From Pseudochelatococcus contaminans (GTDB lineage Bacteria > Pseudomonadota > Alphaproteobacteria > Rhizobiales > Beijerinckiaceae): a DNA stretch of 64,000 bases. Shown here in pieces: positions 1-8,049 of the stretch. The notes beneath the pieces were generated by a model that was given only the letters and a program-made list of their open reading frames with translations, was not told the DNA's origin and ran no database searches. Where the stretch lies: NCBI RefSeq assembly GCF_014195635.1, contig NZ_JACICC010000003.1, positions 434,001 to 498,000 of the forward strand, written 5' to 3'. Each line of letters opens with the position of its first letter. Position 1 is the first letter of the stretch. A program made the translations under genes and the position numbers.

Positions 1-697
1 TCCATGCCTGCCGATAGGCGCGGATCTGCCTGGCCTGCTGAACGTGAAACGGTTCGCCGGTCTCGTCATTCTTCAAGGTGGAGCTTTGCAGGTTCATGCC
101 GAGTTTCGCCGCCCAAACGGCAGTGGCATCGGAGCCAGCTCCCCACCAGATGCGTTCACGCAAACCTTCGGAATAAGGCTCAAGCCGCAGCAAGCCGGGC
201 GGGTTGGGGAACATCGGGCGTGGATTGGGCTCCGCAAAACCTTCGCCGGCCAGCATGCGCAGGAAGATTTCGGCATGCTGGCGACCCATGTCCGCATCGG
301 TCTTGCCATCCTCCGGCACGTAGCCGAAATACCGCCAGCCATCGATGACCTGCTCGGGCGAGCCACGGCTGATACCAAGCTGAAGACGCCCGCCGGCGAT
401 CAGATCCGCCGCGCCGGCATCCTCGGCCATGTAAAGCGGGTTTTCATACCGCATATCGATAACCGCCGTGCCGATCTCGATTCGGCTCGTCTTCGCGCCA
501 ACCGCCGCCAGCAGTGGGAAGGGCGATGCCAGCTGGCGGGCAAAATGATGTACGCGGAAATAAGCCCCGTCAGCGCCCAATTCCTCGGCGGCGACGGCCA
601 GATCGATCGATTGCAAAAGCGCATCGCCAGCCGAGCGGGTGCCGGATTGCGGGGAGGGCGCCCAGTGCCCAAAGGAGAGAAAACCGATTGTCTTCAT
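1..697 (-). CDS. LLM-class flavin-dependent oxidoreductase, 3' end outside window
   Basis: Reading the minus strand from the ATG at 697 gives an uninterrupted frame to the window edge, about 232 codons. It begins MKTIGFLSFGHWAP and continues through RVHHFARQLASPFPLLAAVG, IEIGTAVIDMRYENPLYMAE and LQLGISRGSPEQVIDGWRYF. These match bacterial luciferase-like FMN-dependent monooxygenases of about 330-350 residues, so roughly the last third is missing. An AAGGAG ribosome binding site lies just upstream (about 703-710). Family members oxidise small organic substrates with reduced flavin; the substrate here cannot be told. Plus-strand frames over the same bases are shadows. Confidence 0.85.
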   Translation of the reverse strand, partial: MKTIGFLSFGHWAPSPQSGTRSAGDALLQSIDLAVAAEELGADGAYFRVHHFARQLASPFPLLAAVGAKTSRIEIGTAVIDMRYENPLYMAEDAGAADLIAGGRLQLGISRGSPEQVIDGWRYFGYVPEDGKTDADMGRQHAEIFLRMLAGEGFAEPNPRPMFPNPPGLLRLEPYSEGLRERIWWGAGSDATAVWAAKLGMNLQSSTLKNDETGEPFHVQQARQIRAYRQAW

Positions 698-1240
698 GAT
701 GGCGCTCCTTAGTTTTCCTGTCCGCGCGGCTGCGTGCAAGATACTACGTCCATCAGATCCGGCAATGACAGAAAAACCGCCGTTTCGATGACCGCAGCCC
801 ATGCACTCTGCGGTGTCCATGTGGACGGGGTATAAAACCCTTATATGTCAATGAGATGCAGCCTTTTTATGCCAACTGGCGGATAAATTCTGCTGCGGAC
901 GGTCGGTTATACGAATAATGCCCGATGAACAATCCGTATAAAGATCAGTGATCGATCGTCAAATCCGGGAAACGCCCCCGGGCGTCCGTTAAAAGCTTGA
1001 TGACGCCTGTGGAAAAGTTGATTTCGGTTTATAGTAAACACTAATTAAACATTTGATTCGATATTCATGTCCGATGATGCGTCGTTTATGGTGGGTTTCG
1101 TGTAACCGACCATCGACGTTAAGCGTTGTCGTTTGTGGTTTCGGGTCCTCCTTGCGTTCAAGTTGGCATGGGTTTGGCCTGGACTTGCAAAAGATATGTT
1201 TTGTTTGTCGATGGCCAGAAGTCACGCCAAGGGGGTCTGA
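698..1240. other. Divergent intergenic region upstream of the cellulose operon
   Basis: No convincing coding frame. AT-rich stretches (about 890-945 and 1020-1070) are likely to hold promoters for the divergent genes. A perfect 7-bp inverted repeat TTATACG/CGTATAA lies at 907-913 and 935-941, three turns apart, and could be an operator. An AAGGGGG ribosome binding site at 1229-1235 precedes bcsN. The 12 bases at 1152-1163 match one arm of the interspersed repeat seen elsewhere but lack the partner arm. Confidence 0.5.
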
Positions 1241-2257
1241 ATGGAAGCTGATACCCGAATGATCGGGCAGCCTGATAAGAGTCTCGCGACTTCCGATGCA
1301 GCCCTCGGCCGTTTTCCCATATCCTCTTTCGGGCGCAGCGATGTTGCGCGTTACGCTCGCTCCTTCCTCGTGATGGCTGCCGCTTCCGTGTGCCTGTCGG
1401 CCTGCGCCACTCGTTTCGAGCCCGAAAACCTTGAGATCATCAGCCAGATTACCGAGGTGCCGCGTAGCCGCGCCATGATCATTCCGGGTCCGGGGAGATT
1501 CGGCCTCGTCACCGTTCTCGAACGGCGCTACTCGAATGCCTATTCTCAGGAACTGCTGCTGGAGACCTCGGCTCGCCGCCCCGGTCAGAACAATATACGT
1601 GTCGCCTTCGTGCTGCCTGGCAGCACGACCGGGCCGGGCGAGGACGAACTGGACCTGATGCGCCTGTCGCCGGAAACGGTGTCGCGCGATATGAGCGAGC
1701 AGTTCCCCGGCGTCAATATGTCTATTTCCGCATTCTTCGTCCAGAATCGCTTTGGCCCGTTCGGTTTCGCCACAGGGCGTTCGGCTTATGGCGACAACTG
1801 TGTTTATGCGTGGCAAATCATTGCGCCGGATCGCCCGCTTTCACTGTTCTCCGCACCCAAGGGCAAGATCAATATCAGGCTTCAGATTTGCGACTCTACC
1901 GCCACGACCGCGGAGATTCTGGATGTCATGTATAATTTCACGATCAACGCCTATCTGTCGCAATGGAACTGGATGCCGCTGGAGGATACGCCGCCGCTGA
2001 ATCCCCAGTTCGGCGAGCCAGGCGCCGAAGTTCGTCCGGTGCCCCTTGCCCCGCCAGAGGTGCTTGTTGTACCAGCTCCCGCAGCGGTATCAGCATCGAG
2101 TGGAAGACGAGTTAGGCCGGAAACAGTCATCGGGAGCGATGATATTTTCGAATATAGTACTGCGCCGACACGTTCTTCACGTTCCGGCACCGCTCGCGAT
2201 CGCGATACTGATCCTGTAGCCATCGGTAATTATCCAATCGTCCCGCCACCTCCCTGA
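1241..2257 (+). CDS. bcsN: Cellulose biosynthesis lipoprotein BcsN
   Basis: 338 residues. A hydrophobic segment near residues 41-54 ends in a lipobox LSAC, so Cys55 should be lipidated and the protein anchored in the envelope. About 37 residues precede the hydrophobic stretch, longer than usual for a lipoprotein signal, although the AAGGGGG site 5 bases upstream supports this start. The body (RYSNAYSQELLLETSA, NNIRVAFVLPGSTTGPGEDE) resembles BcsN, which precedes bcsA in many rhizobial cellulose operons; the C-terminal ~85 residues are Pro/Ser-rich and look disordered. BcsN has no settled biochemical role. First gene of the operon, 46 bp before bcsA. Confidence 0.8.
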   Translation: MEADTRMIGQPDKSLATSDAALGRFPISSFGRSDVARYARSFLVMAAASVCLSACATRFEPENLEIISQITEVPRSRAMIIPGPGRFGLVTVLERRYSNAYSQELLLETSARRPGQNNIRVAFVLPGSTTGPGEDELDLMRLSPETVSRDMSEQFPGVNMSISAFFVQNRFGPFGFATGRSAYGDNCVYAWQIIAPDRPLSLFSAPKGKINIRLQICDSTATTAEILDVMYNFTINAYLSQWNWMPLEDTPPLNPQFGEPGAEVRPVPLAPPEVLVVPAPAAVSASSGRRVRPETVIGSDDIFEYSTAPTRSSRSGTARDRDTDPVAIGNYPIVPPPP

Positions 2258-2303
2258 AGCAGCCCAACCGTGAGTTTCGTCAAGTGCTCCCAAGGACGTT
2301 GAA

Positions 2304-4478
2304 ATGAAAAAACTTGGCGCAGGGCTGCTGTGGGCCATTCTGCTGGTGATTTTCTTCAGCCTCATCACTGTGCCCGTGAGTATGCAGGCGCATCTCGTGT
2401 TTACCTGCTTCGTCATCCTGATGATGGTGACGCTGAAGACGCTGCGCGTTGAGGGCGCGGGGCGTATCATCGTTATTTCTCTCGGCATGAGCGTGATCCT
2501 GCGCTACGCTTACTGGCGCACCACGAGCACGTTGCCGCCGGTCAATCAGCTTGAGAACTTTATTCCCGCCATCATGCTCTATTCAGCGGAGATGTATGGC
2601 ATCGGTATGTTGTGCCTCGGCCTTTTCGTGGTGGCCAATCTGCCGGAGCCGCGCATCTGCCCCGAAGTGCCGGACGACGAGCTGCCGACCATCGACGTAT
2701 ACGTGCCCACGTACAACGAAGATAAGGTCATGCTCGCCACCACGCTGGCCGCGGCCAAGAGCATGGAGTACCCGCCCGGCAAGGTGACGGTCTGGCTGCT
2801 GGACGACGGCGGAACAGACCAGAAGTGCAATGCCGAGGATGCCGTCACGTCAACGGCGGCGCGTGAAAGACGCGCCGAGCTGACGAAGTTGTGCGAGGAA
2901 CTGGGCGTTCGCTACATCACGCGTGAGCGCAACGTCCACGCCAAGGCCGGCAACATGAACAATGCGCTCGAACATTCGTCGAGCGAGCTGTTGGTTATTT
3001 TCGACGCCGACCACGCGCCGGCGCGGAACTTCCTGAAGGAAACGATCGGTCTCTTTTCGAAGGATGAGAAACTGTTTCTTGTCCAGACGCCGCACTTTTT
3101 CATCAATCCGGACCCGGTCGAGCGCAATCTGGGTACGTTCAACACGATGCCGTCCGAAAACGAGATGTTCAACAACATCATCCTTCAGGGACTGGACAAG
3201 TGGAATGCGGTGTTCTTCTGCGGCTCCGCTGCCGTGCTGCGCCGGGTCGCGGTAGAGAGTAACGGGGGCTTCAGTCACAACACCATTACCGAAGACTGCG
3301 AAACGGCGCTCAATCTGCATTCGCGCGGCTGGCGCAGCGCCTATGTCGGCAAGCCGCTGATCGCGGGGTTGCAGCCGGAAACCTATGCGAACTTCATCGG
3401 TCAGCAGTCGCGCTGGGGGCAGGGCATGCTCCAGATCATGATGTTCTACTTTCCGCCGCTGAAGTCCGGGCTGACGCTGGCCCAGCGACTGTGCTACACG
3501 TCGAGCGGCCTCTACTGGCTATTCCCGTTGCCGCGCACGCTGTTTCTGATCTCGCCGCTGTTGTTTATATTCCTCAACCTGAAGATCTTTGTGATTTCGG
3601 GCGCGGAGTTTCTGGCCTACGTTATTCCGTATATGATCGTGAACCTGCTTATACAGAACTATCTGTATGGCAAACGCCGCTGGCCGTGGGTTTCGGATCT
3701 GTATGAATACATACAAATTATCTATTTGCTGCCGGCCATCATTTCCGTGGTGATGAATCCGCGCAAGCCATCGTTCCGCGTGACTGCCAAGAACGAAGTG
3801 CAGGAAGAAGACCGCATTTCGGAAATCGGCATGCCGTTCTTCCTGCTGTATGCGGTCTTTGCGCTGACCTTCATTGTCTCGGTGGTGACGGTATTCATGT
3901 ATCCGCACATGCTGGGGCTGATGATCGCCGTCGGTGGCTGGAACGTGCTCAATCTGGTGATCGCGGGCGGTGCGCTGGGCGTGGTTTCCGAGCGGCGCAA
4001 TCTGCGGCGCACCCATCGCGTCAATATCGAACGGCGATGCGAGATTACGCTGGAATCCGGCACAGCCTATGCCGGGACCATTGAGGATGTGTCGATCGGC
4101 GGTTCGTCGATCCGTATCGCCGGCGCAAAACTAAAGGACGTGCCGAAGGGGAGCATGATCTCCGTCAGCTTCGAGATGAGCGACCACAAGGTCAGCGGGC
4201 CGCTGCCGATGATCGTGCGCGGCGGCCGGCAGGTTGACGGCGTGGTCCATATCGGTTGCGAATTCAACGTTACGCAGACCTCACAGTACTTCCTGATTTC
4301 CGACCTTGTGTTCGCCAACAGCGACAAGTGGCAGAAGTTCCAGAATTCCCGCGCCGTCGATATCGGTCTGCTGCGCGGAACGCTCTGGTTCATCCGCATC
4401 GCACTCTATCAGACTGGCCGCGGTTTTGCCTTTCTGCTGTCCAAAACCAAGCCGTCATCGACAGGGGCGAAGTCATGA
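2304..4478 (+). CDS. bcsA: Cellulose synthase catalytic subunit with PilZ domain
   Basis: 724 residues, a membrane family-2 glycosyltransferase that polymerises UDP-glucose into beta-1,4-glucan and threads it across the inner membrane. N-terminal membrane segments occupy about residues 5-115. Catalytic motifs are intact: DDG at 167-169, DAD at 234-236, TED at 329-331 and QQSRW at 367-371. More membrane helices follow, then a PilZ domain from about residue 567 with an RxxxR motif (RRTHR) and DVSIGG, the c-di-GMP-binding signature. Activity should therefore depend on c-di-GMP. The stop codon overlaps the bcsB start as ATGA, indicating translational coupling. Confidence 0.97.
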   Translation: MKKLGAGLLWAILLVIFFSLITVPVSMQAHLVFTCFVILMMVTLKTLRVEGAGRIIVISLGMSVILRYAYWRTTSTLPPVNQLENFIPAIMLYSAEMYGIGMLCLGLFVVANLPEPRICPEVPDDELPTIDVYVPTYNEDKVMLATTLAAAKSMEYPPGKVTVWLLDDGGTDQKCNAEDAVTSTAARERRAELTKLCEELGVRYITRERNVHAKAGNMNNALEHSSSELLVIFDADHAPARNFLKETIGLFSKDEKLFLVQTPHFFINPDPVERNLGTFNTMPSENEMFNNIILQGLDKWNAVFFCGSAAVLRRVAVESNGGFSHNTITEDCETALNLHSRGWRSAYVGKPLIAGLQPETYANFIGQQSRWGQGMLQIMMFYFPPLKSGLTLAQRLCYTSSGLYWLFPLPRTLFLISPLLFIFLNLKIFVISGAEFLAYVIPYMIVNLLIQNYLYGKRRWPWVSDLYEYIQIIYLLPAIISVVMNPRKPSFRVTAKNEVQEEDRISEIGMPFFLLYAVFALTFIVSVVTVFMYPHMLGLMIAVGGWNVLNLVIAGGALGVVSERRNLRRTHRVNIERRCEITLESGTAYAGTIEDVSIGGSSIRIAGAKLKDVPKGSMISVSFEMSDHKVSGPLPMIVRGGRQVDGVVHIGCEFNVTQTSQYFLISDLVFANSDKWQKFQNSRAVDIGLLRGTLWFIRIALYQTGRGFAFLLSKTKPSSTGAKS

Positions 4479-6919
4479 GTGCGAAACGATCAGCGACCGT
4501 CGCCGTATTGTTGTGCGCACTGACGCTGTCCCTCGTGCTCGTGGTGTCGCTCTTGGTCGGGGTGCCGTTGGCGGCGGAAGACAAGGATGTGCGCATAGCG
4601 CAGGTGGCGCAGGTTGCTCCCTTCGATATCAGGGGCGGGGGCGGGGGCGGCGCTCCTGCGCCCGGCGGCACGCCGATAACGACCGCCTCGCTGCCGGCCG
4701 ACAATCCGATTGGGCGCTATCTGCTGCCAATGGGCAACCTGCGGTTCTCCGGCGAGCGTAACATCCGCTCGTGGAACATCTTCCTGACCCGCGAGGAGGT
4801 CAGCGCGGTGCAGGATCTACGGGTAACGTACATCAATGCCATCACGGTCATGCCGGAGGTGTCACGCCTGACGGTGTTCATCAACGAGCGGCAGGTGTTC
4901 AGATCCGCGATTGCGTCTTCAAGCAGTCCCAGGACAGTGGATATTCCGCTGCCGGAAGGGCTGTTGCATGCCGGGGCGAATGTGGTTCGGTTCGAGGCTG
5001 AGCAGCGCCATCGTGTTGTCTGCTCGGTGGCTGGCACCTATGAATTGTGGACGGATATCGTTGCTGCCCGCACAGGTCTGGTGTTTTCACCGGGCGTCGG
5101 TATTGGCCGGTTTCAGTCCGTGGACGAACTTCCGGCCGTGGGTTTCGACGAGAACGGGCAAACGACGCTTGCCGTTGTCGTGCCCGAGGTTCTGGACACA
5201 GCCGTCGAAAGGCAGATTCTGATGCTGTCTCAGGCGCTTGCACTGCGCGGGCGCTTTATCCATCCGGTCGTGCGTCTTCCGGATACGTTGCCGGAAGAAT
5301 CCCGTCCCGGCGAACTCGTCGTGGTAATGACGCAGAACCACCGCCTGCCGCGCGAACTGGCATCGAGACTGCCCCCCGGCAGTTCGCATGCCATCGTGGA
5401 TTTCGTCCCCCTGCGCGACAAGAGTTCCGCCCTGCTGATCACTGGCGGCACGGCGGGGGATATCGACCGCGCCATCCAGAGCATCGTGCCGCGCTTCGCT
5501 GCCGATCCGGCGGCGAAGCCGGAAGTCGACATGGCGTCGTTCTATTATCCGGAAGTTCCCTTCATTTCGGAGGGAACGAGCATCTCCTTGAGCCAGCTTG
5601 GCGTCGAGAGCCAGGAGTTTTCCGGCAGGCGCTTCGTCACCACGCTGACCCTGGCCCTGCCTGCCGATTTTTATTCCGAAGCCTATGGTGAGGCGCAGCT
5701 TCTGCTGGATGCCGGTTTCGCGACATCGCTTCTGCATAACAGCAACTTCATCGTATCGGTCAACGGCAATACGACGGTTGTGCAGCCTATCGAGGTCAGG
5801 GCCGGGGATTTGTGGGATCAGATGCCCATCCGTATTCCCCTGCGTCATTTCCGGCCGGGCGTGAACACCATCGAACTCGAAGGTGTTTTCGAAACCACGG
5901 AAGACAGTATCTGCGCACCGGGAACGACGATTTCCAACCAGCCTCGATTTGCGCTCTTCGATAGCAGCAGGCTTATCATTCCCGATTTTGGCCGCATGGG
6001 CCGGATTCCGGATCTGGGAGCGTTCAGCGCGCGAGGTTTTCCCTACTGGCAGTCGACGGAGCCGCTGCCGGTGTTTCTGGCCGATCGGGAGCGGGATACG
6101 GCCGCGGCCGCAGCCACGCTCGTAGCGCGTGTCGCCTTTGGCGCACAGCGATTCGTGACCATCGACATCGTTCCCAGCCTCAGTTCGATCCGGCAGCAGG
6201 GGGCGCTGCTGGTCGGCGCGGCAGCGCAGATGCCCGTTGCGGTTTTGGCGCAGGTGGGGCTTGTGCAAGATCTGCGCGCAATTTGGTCTCAACCATCCTC
6301 CGCGCCGGAAGAGACGGTTAATCTTGGCCTGAGCGATTACGATTCCGTCGCCGAACGTTTCCGCACCCGCCAGAGCGCGACGGGAAACACGGATCTTCGG
6401 GAGGCATGGCGCAGGGGGGGCGTGGCCGCCGACGCCGATACAGCGGATTATCAGGGCAGCGAGCGCGGCTTCAGCGGCTGGGTCAAGGAGACCTTCGATT
6501 TGTCGGTTGATGATCTGCTTCCATCATGGAAACCGACTCTTTATACCCCCACCAGCGGCACCTCGCTCATTCTGGCGCAGGGCGCCAGCCCCGGCGGCAC
6601 CGGAGCATGGACCGTGATGACGGCGGGTACGCCAGCCATGCTCTCCAACGCCATCGCGCGTTTGACGCGTCCCGAGCTATGGACCCGTGTCGATGGCAAG
6701 ATTACTGTTTTCCGGATGTCATCTGATACGGTAAAAGTGATTATGCCGGAACGCACGAGCTTTGTGCCGACCCGGCCGGCCGAACTGTTCAATCTGCACC
6801 GCGTTGCGGCGAACTGGCTGTCCGAAAACCTTCTGGTCTACGCGCTTACCTTGTTTGCCGTGTGCATCCTTCTCGGTGCCAGCGCCTATGCCCTCCTGAA
6901 CCAATTGGGAAGACGATGA
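4475..6919 (+). CDS. bcsB: Cellulose synthase periplasmic subunit BcsB
   Basis: 814 residues from the ATG overlapping the bcsA stop; longer upstream reading is just open frame inside bcsA. An N-terminal hydrophobic segment (about residues 8-33) serves as signal or anchor, followed by a Gly-rich linker. The large periplasmic body carries BcsB-type features such as NPIGRYLLPMGNLRFSGE and INERQVFRSAIASS. One C-terminal transmembrane helix (about 785-808) ends in a basic tail. BcsB docks on BcsA and guides the emerging glucan through the periplasm. The start of bcsZ overlaps its stop codon. Confidence 0.93.
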   Translation: MSAKRSATVAVLLCALTLSLVLVVSLLVGVPLAAEDKDVRIAQVAQVAPFDIRGGGGGGAPAPGGTPITTASLPADNPIGRYLLPMGNLRFSGERNIRSWNIFLTREEVSAVQDLRVTYINAITVMPEVSRLTVFINERQVFRSAIASSSSPRTVDIPLPEGLLHAGANVVRFEAEQRHRVVCSVAGTYELWTDIVAARTGLVFSPGVGIGRFQSVDELPAVGFDENGQTTLAVVVPEVLDTAVERQILMLSQALALRGRFIHPVVRLPDTLPEESRPGELVVVMTQNHRLPRELASRLPPGSSHAIVDFVPLRDKSSALLITGGTAGDIDRAIQSIVPRFAADPAAKPEVDMASFYYPEVPFISEGTSISLSQLGVESQEFSGRRFVTTLTLALPADFYSEAYGEAQLLLDAGFATSLLHNSNFIVSVNGNTTVVQPIEVRAGDLWDQMPIRIPLRHFRPGVNTIELEGVFETTEDSICAPGTTISNQPRFALFDSSRLIIPDFGRMGRIPDLGAFSARGFPYWQSTEPLPVFLADRERDTAAAAATLVARVAFGAQRFVTIDIVPSLSSIRQQGALLVGAAAQMPVAVLAQVGLVQDLRAIWSQPSSAPEETVNLGLSDYDSVAERFRTRQSATGNTDLREAWRRGGVAADADTADYQGSERGFSGWVKETFDLSVDDLLPSWKPTLYTPTSGTSLILAQGASPGGTGAWTVMTAGTPAMLSNAIARLTRPELWTRVDGKITVFRMSSDTVKVIMPERTSFVPTRPAELFNLHRVAANWLSENLLVYALTLFAVCILLGASAYALLNQLGRR

Positions 6920-8049
6920 TGCGCTACTCTTTCTCGACCGGCTCGAAGCAGACCAGAGCAGCCATCGCCTTGGCGATCGCTTTCGCTGCCGCGTTGCTGT
7001 GCTTCATGACCATCAGTTCCTCAGCCGCTGTGGCCCAGCCGGCGGCAAGAATACAATCCGGTGCGAATGCCCTGATAAGTCCGGATGAGTGGCAGCAATA
7101 CCGCTCTCGCTTCATCACCTCCGGACGGGTGGTGGACGACGCCAACGGCAACATCAGTCACAGCGAGAGCCAGGGTTACGGCATGCTGCTGGCGGTGCTT
7201 GCAAACGATCCGGCCACCTTCGACGCTTTGTGGAGCTTCGTGCGCACGGATCTGCTCATCCGCGACGACGGGCTGGTCGCGTGGCGCTGGGATCCGAAAT
7301 CCCAGCCACATGTCACGGATGTCAACAATGCCAGTGACGGCGACATTCTGATCGCCTATGCCCTTCTGCTCGGCGCCGATAAGTGGGGCCGGCCGGAACT
7401 GGCGGCCTCCGCACGCAAGATTATCAGTGCTCTGGCCCAGCACAGCGTATCCCAGATCGGTGGGCAGCCCATGCTGATGCCGGGTGTGGAAGGCTTCGGC
7501 CCAGGCACGCGCAATGATGCGCCGGTCGTGAACCCGTCATACTGGATTTTCGAAGCGCTACCGTTGTTCAGCAAGGTGGATAACGGCAAGGACGTCTGGA
7601 ACCAGCTGACGAAGAGCGGTCTCGATCTCATCGACGAATCCCGTTTCGGGCCTGCCGGTATTCCGCCTGAGTGGGTGTCGCTGCGCGATCCTGCCCGCCC
7701 GATGCTGGCGGACGGCTTTCCCGAGGAGTACGGCTATAATGCCTTGCGCATTCCGCTTTATCTGCTACGGGCTGGCATAGACGACCGCAAGCGCCTTGAG
7801 CGTTTCCGGGCTATGTGGACGCGGAACGGGCGTCCGGCCGCCGGCATCATCGATGTCGCCACCGGCAGGTCGACCCATATGTTGAAAGATCCCGGCTATG
7901 AAATTATCGCTGCCGCTCTGTCTTGTGCGCTCGACGGGACTCCGATTCCCGATAATCTGAAGCAGTTTTCGCCGACGCTGTATTATCCCTCGACACTCCA
8001 CCTTCTCGGCCTGTCGCTGGTGAGGGAGAGGTATCCTCAATGTCTTTGA
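6916..8049 (+). CDS. bcsZ: Periplasmic endo-1,4-beta-glucanase, GH8 (BcsZ)
   Basis: 377 residues. The ATG at 6916 overlaps the bcsB stop (ATGA); an adjacent ATG at 6919 would remove one residue. A signal peptide covers about residues 12-41, ending AVAQPA. Glycoside hydrolase family 8 signatures include SESQGYGML with the probable general-acid Glu84, and NNASDGDILIAYAL with Asp141 and Asp143 in the catalytic-base region. Such cellulases trim nascent glucan and are usually needed for normal cellulose export. The gene corresponds to celC in Agrobacterium cel operons. The next gene starts 10 bp before its stop. Confidence 0.93.
   Translation: MMRYSFSTGSKQTRAAIALAIAFAAALLCFMTISSSAAVAQPAARIQSGANALISPDEWQQYRSRFITSGRVVDDANGNISHSESQGYGMLLAVLANDPATFDALWSFVRTDLLIRDDGLVAWRWDPKSQPHVTDVNNASDGDILIAYALLLGADKWGRPELAASARKIISALAQHSVSQIGGQPMLMPGVEGFGPGTRNDAPVVNPSYWIFEALPLFSKVDNGKDVWNQLTKSGLDLIDESRFGPAGIPPEWVSLRDPARPMLADGFPEEYGYNALRIPLYLLRAGIDDRKRLERFRAMWTRNGRPAAGIIDVATGRSTHMLKDPGYEIIAAALSCALDGTPIPDNLKQFSPTLYYPSTLHLLGLSLVRERYPQCL

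Noticed and set aside
44-712. 222-codon plus-strand frame at the window start
   Set aside because: The minus-strand frame from 697 encodes a clear luciferase-like protein with a good ribosome binding site, so this one is its shadow.
1152-1163. Further copy of the interspersed repeat (TTGCGTTCAAGT)
   Set aside because: Only one arm of 12 bases matches and neither the partner arm nor the flanking block is present, so chance is a fair explanation.
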